A stretch of DNA of 64,000 nucleotides from Steromphala cineraria (lineage: Eukaryota > Mollusca > Gastropoda > Trochida > Trochidae): the NCBI GenBank assembly GCA_916613615.1, contig OU744727.1, forward strand, positions 14,888,093 to 14,952,092, written 5' to 3'. Positions 25,466 through 36,884 of this stretch are shown here, piece by piece. The notes under the pieces were generated by a model that saw only the letters and a list, made by a program, of their open reading frames with translations, searched no databases and was not told the origin of the DNA. Position numbers and translations under genes: made by a program. The stretch's first letter is position 1, and every line of letters starts with the position of its first letter.

Positions 25466-25702
25466 AAGTGTTAGTCGATAATGATATAAATTTACAGAAC
25501 ATGTGATAACAAATCTAGTATACATATAACAAACAAAACTCCTTGTCAATAGTTCAGAACAGAAGATCCGCCAACTGCATCAGATAGCATTACTTTTCAA
25601 TCAATGGTTTCAAGTAAAGTGTCAGTCGATAATGATAAAAATTTACAGAACATGTGATAACAAATCTAGTGTACATATAACAAACAAAACTCCTTGTCAA
25701 TC
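25466..25702 (+). repeat. Local ~150-bp-period direct repeat at the A/B junction
   Basis: GTGTTAGTCGATAATGATA through AACTCCTTGTCAAT occurs at about 25466-25550 and again, with few changes, at about 25618-25702. The first copy lies exactly between the end of copy A and the start of copy B, so it marks the duplication junction. Confidence 0.85.
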
Positions 25703-25834
25703 TATTAACACAATTGTTCAAAGTAAGTATATTAAAACTTATAAACATGGAAGTGGCAAAAACGTTGAATTCCAGAGATTTTACAAATAAGACTAATTTG
25801 TCCCATAAACGTCCTAAGTAAGGGAAGGTGGAAC

Positions 25835-26030
25835 TCTTTCATCACATTTCCTAGCATGCGTGTCTTGACTTATTGATATTATATGGTTTGATCGATACAA
25901 ATTGATTCAATAGTTGAACTATTTGATTATTTGTCCTAAGTACAAAGGTTCCCATGGAAACTATGATAAATGTTTAAATGGCCATCTTTGATCATGGTAC
26001 ATAAAGAAGAAAAATGTCATTGAAAAGATT
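25835..26030 (+). repeat. Recurrent ~200-bp motif, copy 5
   Basis: Contains CATCACATTTCCTAGCATGC, ATATGGTTTGATCGATACA, CCATGGAAACTATGATAAAT and GCCATCTTTGATCATGGT. It ends where the copy B LINE has inserted. Confidence 0.6.
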
Positions 26031-27627
26031 TTATTTTAAAAAGGCTTTTGATATGATTGACAGAACCAAATTACTTTATGTAAGCTTAAAGAAATGTATA
26101 CATGTTAATGTTTTTAAACTGCTCAAGAGTATGTACACAAATGTTATAGCTTCAATTAAACTTAATTCCAAGCAATGTACAGATTTATTTGATACAACAT
26201 GTGGAGTTAGGCAAGGTTGTATGCTGTCTCCATTATTGTTTCTTATCTATATTGATGAATAAGTAAATGCTATGATAACTGAAAATCAAAAAGGAATATT
26301 TATAGACTGTAATATTGATGATGTTATCTTGCTTGTATTTGCAGATGATGTTGCTATATTTTCTGATTCAGTTGCTGATTTGCAAAAGAAAATTCTTTGT
26401 TTAGAAAATTACTGTAAAAAGTGGGGCTTAACTGTTAATATTGATAAAAGTAAAATAATTGTATTCAAAAAATGGGGGTACACTTTCTCAACATGAGAAA
26501 TGGTTTATTAATGGTAAAAATATAGAGGTTGTGTCATATTATAAATATCTGGGTATAGTTTTTTCATGTAGAAATCTTTTCTCTCAAGCATGTATAACTT
26601 TAGCTAATCAAGCAAACAAGGCACTTGTTCCTATTAAAAGGATGTTGTATAAATTTCCCAACTTGAATGATAGTGTCTTTATGAGAATATTTGATTGTAA
26701 AATTTTATCTATTTTATTATATGGTGCTGAAATATGGTGTACTGAAATAAGAAGAAATATTGAAGTTGTACATACAAAATATTGTAAATATGTGTTGAGA
26801 ATAGCATACAGATCTTTCAACAATGCTGTACTGGGTGAACTGGGAAGAATGAGAATGTATGAGCATGGCATTGTCAAGGTTATTAAATTTTGGATCAGAT
26901 TGTTAAGAATGCCAACAGGTAAACACCCCAGACATTGTTATATAATGCTTTGTAAATATGATGAATTAGGGTATAATAACTGGGTTTCTTTTGTTAGATA
27001 TACTTTATTTAGTTTTGGATTTGGTGCTACATGGATAATGCAGGACATTGGGGATTATAAGATTTTTATGAAAACTTTTGAATTGAGATTAAGGGATATG
27101 TTTACTCAAAATTGGTTAACTGCTATTTCTACATCATCTACTTTAACAAGGTACTGCACTTTTAAATCTCTCCTGCAACCTGAAAAATATTTAACTTCAA
27201 TTCAACCATCAAATTTAAGAAAGGCTTTAACGAAACTTAGATGTTCAAATGATTTTAAAGTAAATGGAAGTGGTTAAGATTTTTTTGACGCTTTATGCGT
27301 TTTTTGTGGAAATGGGGAAGAAGATGAATACCATATTTTGTTGATATGTCCATCTTATCACCATCTTCGTACAAGGTATCTACCTGTATATTATCATAAC
27401 TTCCCACCAAAGTTTAAGTTTATGTCACTTATAAATACACAAAATGATCAATTGTTATTTAAATAAGCTTTTTTTTGTGAAAAAATGTTACGAAACACCT
27501 TAAAGGTTTAAGCGCTCTTGTATATATATATTTATTTATCACAGACTTCACGACCACTGTAATATTGGTCTCATGGCCATATATACGAAATAAATTCTGT
27601 TCTGTTCTGTTCTGTTCTGTTCTGTTC
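26031..27627 (+). mobile_element. 5'-truncated LINE with (TTCTG)n tail
   Basis: Inserted in copy B between AATGTCATTGAAAAGAT and AGATGTGCAGTTAT; copy A runs through this point (near 14955-14985) without it. The 5' end starts inside the reverse transcriptase and the 3' end is a microsatellite tail of about six TTCTG units (27594-27625). AGAT on both sides may be a short target duplication. The clade is not assigned. Confidence 0.9.
26035..27467 (+). pseudogene. LINE reverse transcriptase C-terminal half, broken
   Basis: The reading begins at FKKAFDMID (RT motif A), continues through GVRQGCMLSPLLF, then a TAA at about 26260, then LLVFADDVAIFS with the FADD catalytic box, and SYYKYLGIVF after a frameshift near 26470-26500. 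The 26459-27277 piece runs on to the thumb region, and after a stop at 27275 a C-x2-C-x8-H-x4-C knuckle (CVFCGNGEEDEYH, then C) ends at 27467. At least two stops and one shift make it non-functional. Codon use is AT-rich like the host, unlike the DIRS element. Confidence 0.9.
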
Positions 27628-28346
27628 AGATGTGCAGTTATCTCCCAAAATATCTATGTCTGAGTATGATACACTTGAGTAGTTATGTTTGGACTGTATG
27701 ACTAAATGTCATGATACTATAAGTTACGAGAGTAAGGACTATAAGTCATTTCTGTATTGAAAGTGGTTAATTCTAATATTCTTGTGATAACATGAATGGA
27801 CTGTAATGCAGTGATGTATGAATCAGCTATGCAAATCATGGAAAGTTCATGCTTCACATTACGGTTATCATTGCAATCTGTATGGCTATATGTGTCCGTT
27901 TGCAACACACCTCAACTTTCAGTTAACTGCATTGTGAATCAACGACCTTGTAGACGACATTTGACCCCTGAGATATTGTCTCCAGGAATAAATTGAATTT
28001 TGAAAAAAAACGTCAAGTTGTAAGCAATTGTGTCATTAACAGGATTTTGATCGTTTCCTAAACTTTTGGTTCTGTTGCCAGACAACATGCTGGAGGTCCT
28101 GAAAGATCAACACCACAACGTGATGACATTTTTTGTCTTTGTGAGAAATGCCACCCAGCTGGAACCTGATCTCCATATCACGCAAAGGGTCAACAATTCA
28201 AAACAAACTGTACTGAGAACAAGTGACTGCAAAAAACAGTTTACATGCAAGACGGTCATATATTTGAATACCTTTAACTCATACTCGTGCCCGTCGAAAG
28301 TGAACTGCTGAAATTGTCTTTTGGAATCCTTATGTATGAAGGCCTA

Positions 28347-28430
28347 TAATGTAGCACTTTGAGCATGTCTTAGGACGTGGAAAAGGCGCAATATAAGTAC
28401 GCACATTATTATTATTATTATTACACAAAT
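28347..28430 (+). mobile_element. SINE-like 3' tail with (ATT)n
   Basis: Present only in copy B. The end reads GGAAAAGGCGCAATATAAG, then a CATT and ATT microsatellite. The GCGC(A/T)ATATAA-then-ATT ending is shared by many animal SINEs and their partner LINEs. Only the tail is present, so the family is not named. Confidence 0.6.
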
Positions 28431-29869
28431 CTACAGTCTGTCTCGACTTTTCTGATAGTCAGGGTAGAAGGCAGGGGCAACGGATTAGTTAAATATGAAA
28501 TAGCTAGGAATCAGCTAGGATTGAATGACTGATCTGCATGTTCTTGAGTTTGAATGGTATCATATAAGGGGTCATACAATGTATCTTGGAAGTCAAACTT
28601 ATGCTGGAACTTACTTTATCCTTATGGACGGCAGTTCAAAAGGTTCAAACCTAAATGCTGAATTTGGTGGTGTTTTATGTTCGACAAGATGTATTTAATT
28701 GGTACCTGTTCGATTAGACCATTTTAAAATGAATTTCATCATAGAATAAATACCTAATAGTACCTAATTTGTTATTTATATCATTTCCTTTGACAAATTA
28801 AAAAAGTATGAAATACTAATTTTAAACTTTCAGATTTCAGGTTAGCTGCCAGATTGACCTTATGTGAAATGTAGCTTTGAATGAAAACTCTGACCATTTT
28901 ATTCAGTATCACCTTTCCGGCCAACCAAAGTTTACACTTACTTCTTCTGGGAGCGGAAATTGTCAAAAATGTATGCCGGAAATTACCTTCAGACATCACA
29001 AAATAAGAGATCTCAACAATAAGAGAGTCTATTAAAACTGCGTAACTACTCGATGAAGTGTTAACAAAAATGTTTTCATTCCATTTCGAAAGCAAAGCTA
29101 TCATAGCATTCGGGAATACCTTACTGTGACCTTTGAGAGTGTGAAGTTTGAGCTTTCAAATGTCTGATGGTTAAGCATGGCCCAATCTACTAGCAAGGTT
29201 ATACCAGAAGTACACCAGAAAAGCAACCCTCACAATCTCTTCTCAGATAAATGAATCAATTTAGACTAACAATTCTTATTACTATCGCTTTAAAACAGTA
29301 TTCTTTGCAACAACGCTGTAAAACGAGAGATAAAACTCAGATTTATTAACTTTAATGGTTGTTACTTATTAACTATGAAATCCCAGAAGTTGTCAAACAC
29401 AGGAAATTGTCTTAGGAATGTTAAAAGTACATTGTCAAAGTTGTAACATAGGCGAGTGTGTTTTAAAGAAGTGTTCATAATTCCAAACACCATTGAATGA
29501 TAGTGCTATTTTTATATCTGTCCTAATACACATGGGTCCTGAAATAGCTTTTACAGAATATCATTGTGACAGAATGTTTAGACTTTAAGTTATAATCCAA
29601 AATATGATATTTAAATATTATATTTGTTAAAAGACTTCAATATTGTAGAGCCCCTTTAATCCCCTATCATCTCTCGTTAAGGAGTTTCGGATACAACAAT
29701 TTCTTAAGGGAGTGTTTTAGAAAGGTCAAAATATATTATCTCATTATTCATTACTCTGTTTAGTTGCCCTCGATAATGTAACTATATTTCAGTCGCATCC
29801 ATCAGTCGTTGATTGAAACAGCTTGTATTTTGTATGGTGGCATTTCGTTTGCTTTGGAATGTATGTCAA

Positions 29870-30055
29870 CTTAAATATCACATTCTCCTGCATGTCCTGT
29901 CCTATCGATTTGGTTTGGTCGGAAAAAACTATTCAATAGTTATGTGATTTGATTATTTGTTTGTTAGTTACGAAATGACAAACATTTTTGATACACATTC
30001 TTGATGGTCATCTTTGATCAGAAAACATTAAACGCGTTTGTTTTCAAGAATGAAA
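29870..30055 (+). repeat. Recurrent ~200-bp motif, copy 6
   Basis: Tandem-duplication partner of copy 4 at 18715-18915; the two are nearly identical, including GATGGTCATCTTTGATCAG. Confidence 0.6.
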
Positions 30056-32692
30056 AATTACATTTATCATCCTTTATATGTATGTCTCTCATTGATTTTA
30101 CCAACATGGAAAATTAAGTATGGATTGGGGATTAATGTGGATTAGTATCATAGTCCAAAAGACTGGTGGTAATGAAACAAACACGTAAAACAATATCTTA
30201 AACATTTTATTTTCATCAGAGCTGAGCCAATACTACTGCCAGGTAGAGTCATAATGAGTGTCATGAATTAGACAGACAGAATTTATTCAGTTTTCAAGGC
30301 CTCTGGCCCAAACAACATACATTTTAAGGTTGAACGTCGCATGCTTATATATTTTTTTTTGTATTGTTATATGAACATGAATTAACCAATGATGAAATAA
30401 ATAAGAAAGAAATAACTACACAAGTTTACCCATCAGGGTATTAACTATTATAAGTTATACCATTCAGACACGGGGTTAAGGGGATATATCACCTTGGTGT
30501 TATTCAATGGGCCGAAGCCGAGTTGCATATATCCCCATACACCCCGCGTTTAAATGGTATTACGAAATTATCTTTACGTATGTTTAAACAAAACGCATAT
30601 GATATGAAAATTAAAAAAATACAAAAATACTGTGTGAGTGCTGTGACTATACATGTAGTTTGCTCAAAGCTACATATCGGTTGATTAAAAGCAATTTTGA
30701 TGTGTTCGAGGTAACATACATGTACCTTGTACATTTCAAGACGCTCAATCTGCAAGCTTTGTTCATGCTTTTGTGCTCAAAGGGGTGATATCAGTATTTA
30801 TCCAGGGTCACGTGGACCAATCAGAGATCGAGATTCTTTCGTGAGATAGGATAATGAAGTTTATGTACATGTAACTGTTCAAACCATGATTGCAAATGAA
30901 GCTCTTTAAAATTTCTTTTGAATTTCAAGAAATTAACATAATTATTTCTAGAATAGGAAATAAAATATGTTTTTGACTTCAAGAATGATAATACAGTGAT
31001 CCCTATTGATCCACAAGGATCTGAACAAAAGTATTAATACAACTATTTTTAACATCAATGTGCACATATTTCTTAAAGTAAAACAGTCGTCGTAAGTTGT
31101 ATTCTCAAAACCTGTTATCACTTGGGTGACAATCCTTAAGTCCATCTTCTAGAATAATAAACCATGATTCCTATTGATTAGCAAGCATTATTGCAACTGC
31201 TATCCTAATGTGCTTTCTTCACACTCGGTCGAAATTCTTCAGTATATCTTCCCTAACAACTGTACGTGTTCTCACTCAGTTGAAAGCCCTCATCTATGAC
31301 GGTACTACAATGATCTCTTATGACAAACGTGGATCCTAATAATATCCCGATACAACTTTTGATAAATTTCCCTTAAAACTAGTTTAACAATCTTGCCTGT
31401 TAAGACATCGATATAAGAAAATCAAGTTTGTTCTAAGCACTTGTCATCATTGGGCGAAGACTCTAAACCCATCGTCTAGAATGATAATACTATGATTCCT
31501 ATTGATTAGCAAGAATTATTGCAACTGCTATCCTAATGTGCTGGTTTCACACTCAGTCTGAACTGTTGTCTGAAATCGTCTATCTGAGATTAAAAGGGGA
31601 GGGACCGTCTCAGCATCATTAGAGTCCGGGGACAATCTCGAGACATTCAAATGGACAGTTAGTGTCACTTTGATACGGTACGTTGACGCTCTAATGAATA
31701 GCTGTAACGATTCATTCGATTTTGAAATCGCTCAATTTTACATAATTCTCATTATTAGCCTGCCGTTGAATCCATTGAAATCAACGATGCGTAATACTAT
31801 GTAAACCGAACAACATCTTTGTGAGGTAATTGAATATTTCTTTCATTGTAATAAACATGTGTATAGCTGTGACTACATTGTTTTAGAGGCCTTTGTGATT
31901 ATTGACTAATTGTAACTCTAACATGAAATAAACCAATACAATTGAGTTGAGACCAGTAAAAGCCCACTCGAGTTATGACAGATCAGAAAAATTGATTACT
32001 TAATATGATGGTAAGGCGTGTGTGACCTTGGTGAAAAAATATTGACTGAGAATCCTGTTATCATTATCGATTTTATATGCAGCAGAGAACTAAGTTGCAT
32101 TCATTAAAGCAAGCAACATCGCGAGGCTACATTGAAGCACGGTACAGTAAAGAGTTTTTTCAAAGAAAAGATCTTAAGTACGATTCTAGTAAACATAAAT
32201 GTTGATAGCGACTTCCTCCTGTAAATGCATGTATATCCAAAACTTAAAATTTAAAACATAAAGGGCATCTAATGAACATAATCACTTAAAGTAGCATTTA
32301 CTTCTACTGCATGTGATTGAATAATATCCGTTTTTTAAATATTAATTGTGGAAGTTACATATGCAAATAAATCAAGTTCTTAATGTTTTAATATCCGTAT
32401 GACATGTTCACGAGAGTATAACATATTTATTGCATTTCAGAACATTGTAAATCTTTCAAACCTGCAGAGATTATGATCATTTTCAGATATTAAACGTACA
32501 TACGAACTTAAAGCTTAAAGGACATTTCTTCAAGCTTAAGGTCTGTCATATGAAGAAAGTAATGATATATCAAAATTAAATGTCTATGAAAGAAAATATC
32601 TTCGAGCAATTCTGAGTCAGATATCTATAAAGATAGCTTGTAATCGTAGTAAGTCATATGAGATCGATAGTGTTGAAAAATTATGCAGTTAT

Positions 32693-32709
32693 TGGGAGGG
32701 GGGGGGGGG
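32693..32709 (+). repeat. Long G run
   Basis: GGGAGGGGGGGGGGGA occurs only in copy B; copy A at the matching place reads ATTGGGGGAAAC. A replication-slippage expansion after duplication is the simple explanation, and assembly error is possible. Confidence 0.8.
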
Positions 32710-34262
32710 ACGTTTACAAATTGTTTCAGAAAAAATGTTTTCATACAATAAATAACAGTTGCATTTCAAATTTGAATGACTCAATAAAAAAACAACCTTT
32801 TAAAACAACAATTCCTGACTTCAATTAATCCGATTTTGATAAAAAAAACTATAGCAATCTATAAGAGACAGTCCTATCGGGGTTATTTTTGGAGGAAACA
32901 AAATTACTTCCCTGTTTATACTCATTTATGACTATTTCATGAGTATTTCACACATATTTTCATATATGTTAGTATGGGAAACATTTTAGTTCTAGATTTG
33001 ACAATTTGACAAAGAATAGAATGTATCACTCTTTCCTCTAGAATTCCGTTTCCACAAATAATACCCAGACAGGACTGTCCCTTTAAAGATTTCTTTTGCT
33101 CATTATTCTTTGCAAATACTTTCTTGGTCACACGTTTACGATTGGCAAGTGGTTGATTGGTTGGTAGTTGGTTGATTGGCGTATTTGATATAGTTTTTCT
33201 TTAATTTCAATAATTCCTCATTTTTAAAATCGTCGGATAGTATGTGTTTCCATTGTTTCTCTAAGATGTTATACAACAATGATTTAAAATTATGGTTTTT
33301 GAAAGGCACTGTTTACTTCAGGAGAAGGGGTACCTCACTAAAAGTAAAAAGTTTCGAAATATAAACCCTTCTTGTTTAACCAAAAATGACTCATTTGACG
33401 AACACATAATGTCCAGTAACGTTATGCAAACCCATTCCCAAACGTAAATGATTAAAAGATGTTCAAACTGAAATGGCCTCAAGCAGTTTCAGCATAATAC
33501 TTGATAATTTAAGTTATTGGGTTTTGAGTAATGAAGCGTTTGACCCTCTAAAATTTATACTTGCAAAACTTTAAAGGAATATATTTTGAATCTTAGAATA
33601 TATTTAATTTGGATTTACATGTGATATATAATCGGGTTTTTTTAATTGAAGGTATACCAACTTTTTAAAACATAAAATGTAATATTTTTTAAATATAAGT
33701 AAAATCGAATTTTGGTTGAAGTTTTGAAACGCTTGAACTGCAGTGCTGACATTTTGAACATATGATCATTCTCTATCTTGTAGTAAATGACCCGTCGATA
33801 AAAAAAAGCTGTCAATAAATGCGATGTTATTTAGAGAAATGATTAGTTTGTAAAAAAATAGCGTTTTTCCGAAGTAACATTCGTTTTAATGGCAATATGT
33901 TTATCTTAACTTGAGGGGAAATTTATTTCAAAACAACTATACATATCATTTTAGTTTTTTTCAACTTGTTAGTCAATGGATGATTAGTGATTTTATTGAA
34001 GAATAAACTGATTAACCATCCCAGTTTTTATCTCATTCATGAAAGACAACTTTACCTCCATTAATGTTTAAGCTCAACCTCTTTTCTTTTTTCAAACTCT
34101 ACCACTTGATTATGGCATGTTTTTCTAGTTGCAGTATGAAATCGTGCCAATCCAGCAAGTGAAGATATGTTCTTGCACCTTTGTTAGTTAATAAAGTTTC
34201 AAAGAATTACTGTAAAACATATTTCATAAATCAACTTTCAATATTATATCATATATGATAAA

Positions 34263-34950
34263 ACATTATTTCAGTTGAGTTAGTTCACGTATATAACTTC
34301 TTTAATGTAATTTTAAATGTTTGATTTTAACAAAAAAAATTAAAATAATTCGGTTGTATTTATTTTATCAAAATGCTCTATTTTACAGTAGTATGAAAAT
34401 TGATATATAAAAATTGTTCCAAAATGATTGAATTATTCAAACTCATTAACATCAAGTATTGATATTAACATATTAAAATAATATATGAAGATTATGAAGA
34501 TCAACGATCATTATTGTTATTCTAGTTGTTTTCAGGACTCCCAACATCTACTGGAGTAAAATGAATTGCAAGGAATGACAGGTACTTTACTGAAGAGCTT
34601 AAGATTAAATATAAATGTTCTTGTTATTATCATTTACGATTTATACACAAAACAACCAAAACCTTCAATCAAACATCACGTAATCTGAATGAGACTAATG
34701 TACACTTGCATATTGAACCAATATCTGTAATCGCCTTGTTCCTTAACTGCATAAACTGGTTTATTTTTGTAGTATTTACCCAACCCATTTCTACTCAAGT
34801 AAATCGAATAACTACAATTGTAATACAGTTTATTGCATTGTTGGACCAAAGCAAGAACCCAAGTCTTAACCATGTTGCAAGTAAAAACATCATTGATTGC
34901 AACAATAATGTTGCTAGCACTAGAGCCGGGAGTCTGTACAATTGTGCGGG
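34263..34950. other. AT-rich non-coding stretch
   Basis: Sequence immediately after the end of copy B. No gene or repeat was recognised. Confidence 0.45.
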
Positions 34951-35255
34951 GTACAAATCGAACGAATCGTTGCAGCTATTCATTAGAGCGTCAACGTACC
35001 GTATCAAAGTGACACCGAATGTCCATTTGAATGTCTCGAGATTGTCCCCGAACTCTAATGATGCTGAGACGGTCCCTCCCCTTTTAATCTCAGACAGACG
35101 ATTTCAGACAACAGTTCAGACTGAGTGTGAAACCAGCACATAAGGATAGCAGTTGCAATAATTCTTGCTAATCAATAGGAATCATGGTATTATCATTCTA
35201 GACTAGGGATTTTAGAGTCTTCACCCGAATGATGGCAAGTGCTTAGAACAAAACT
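34951..35255 (-). repeat. Third, inverted copy of part of the duplicated unit
   Basis: The reverse complement matches about 31430-31729 of copy B and 20160-20430 of copy A: words such as GACGGTCCCTCCCCTTTTAA, GACAACAGTTCAGACTGAG and CTTGCTAATCAATAGGAATC appear inverted. The 145-codon open frame at 34706-35143 runs through this repeat and is not a gene. Confidence 0.9.
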
Positions 35256-36756
35256 TGCGTTGAATAAAACTTTGTTTACAGCAATGGAACCATGAAGCGA
35301 AGATCATCCATAACTAGACTTAGTACTAACAAATTGTGAATTCTTGTACCGAAAGAATGCCTCCCTCAACCATTGCTTTAATCCAGAACGGCTTCAAGAA
35401 ATAAACATAAATACTTCATCCAATCATATTGTCACCATCCATTCCAAATAATACGTTTTGGCCTCAGTCGATACTTTTGGTTCTAAAAATATCACAGATT
35501 CTCTCTTTACACGAAAAACAATTTATATTTTACACGATAACTCTGTGTTATACTTTATATATTATGGCATAATTTAACCTGGGATACATTGGTCCCGATG
35601 CATTAAATCCTTGTGGAAAAAAAACCTGGCGATAAATGTTTAGCTACCCATCCGAAATCCACTGAAATATCTACAGCTTGACCATTTAACGAGATCAGAA
35701 CCTAAAGTATAATTGAGCATAAGTAATAGTCAAAATACAGCATAAACCTAAATTCCAATAATCACAGAATGGCTACTCCTATAAAATGTCCAACAAACTA
35801 ATAAAACAATTTACAGAACGTCCACTTATCCTGTATCAAATACAGGCGCCCACTAGAAGGATCCATCCCTACACAAACAGAGGAGGCGACCCTTCAACTT
35901 GGACAATGTAGATCCTTCAGCTCTACAGAGTAACACATTGCAAAACATCTCCTCAAAGAGAGCAAGGATCACACCAATCCCCGGCTTGACAAGAATCAAT
36001 ACTTGTATACACGGTCCCAATCTCAATCACGTAGCACAGTGCAGCACTTGTCCTATCAATTATTGCTGTGTTTGTGATTCTAAGATTTGATCTAATCGCT
36101 ATTTCTCCAAGCGGTACTCAGTTGGCGGTGAGTGTTCCTCTATCTCTCCCGACTCATTGGCTATTGGTTAGGCTGGTGGCGGATCCTCCCTCAACCATTG
36201 GCCGATGGCGATTCCTCGTCAGTGATGAACTGCAGTTGGGAGGATCTCTACGTGTGGACTCTTCTCTCCCAGTTGGGAATACTAAAGCTTACCAAGTACT
36301 GGCTCTGTGCTATGTCGCTCTTCGTTAAGGATTCCTGGACTTTTACTAGCATGCTGAAGTGACAAGGAGTTACTTTGTGCTTGTGCCTTAAACTTCTCCA
36401 AGTTAAAATGAGACTTGCTTCCATCCTCGGTATACTATGCTTCCACGTTGTCGGCTTCGTCGAGTCAGGTTTGTACATTAGTTGAGAGAAATCAGTGTTT
36501 CTGTGGCACTTGTGACGTTGGGTCGATGCTAACGCTATTGTTGGCAGTCAATGGCTTTGCACTAATTAGATTTCTCCTAATGCTATTGGCTGAAGAAGAC
36601 CCAGACTCAACAGTTGAATCACCTGTTGAATGTAGGATTCTTGCCAATAATACAGTCTCGCAGGCATTCAACAAGTGCTTGGCTTGGAGTAGGATTATAG
36701 GGAAAGTGGAGCTTTTGATAGGGGATCTTGAATATGGAATTAATGGGATTTATTTC
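35256..36756. other. Unassigned segment with more balanced base composition
   Basis: No recognised gene. From about 35820 to 36720 the sequence is visibly less AT-rich than its neighbours and carries several overlapping open frames (for example 36068-36328 and 36415-36771), none with a family motif I know. It could be a decayed mobile element or a non-coding exon. I can make no stronger call. Confidence 0.35.
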
Positions 36757-36884
36757 AATAATATAATATAATATAATATAATAAATATAATATAATATAA
36801 TATAATATAATATAATATAATATAATATAATATAATATAATATAATATAATATAATATAATATAATATAATATAATATAATATA
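36757..36884. repeat. (TATAA)n microsatellite
   Basis: About 25 uninterrupted units of the 5-mer TATAA, apart from one AAATA irregularity near 36780. Confidence 0.97.

Larger units (their letters stand above)
25552..34262 (+). repeat. Tandem segmental duplication, copy B
   Basis: Collinear with 14473-25449, same orientation. Homology begins at GTTCAGAAC (25552) and ends at TATATGATAAA (about 34262). Copy B has its own insertions, a LINE at 26031-27627 and a SINE-like tail at about 28347-28430, and lacks the four elements of copy A. Matching blocks are often near-identical, with small indels and substitutions scattered throughout. Confidence 0.9.

Noticed and set aside
34706..35143. 145-codon frame
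   Set aside because: Runs through the inverted third copy of the duplicated repeat; no family motif and frame not kept in the other copies.
36068..36771. Possible gene in the balanced-composition segment
   Set aside because: Frames overlap on both strands, and none shows a recognisable domain.
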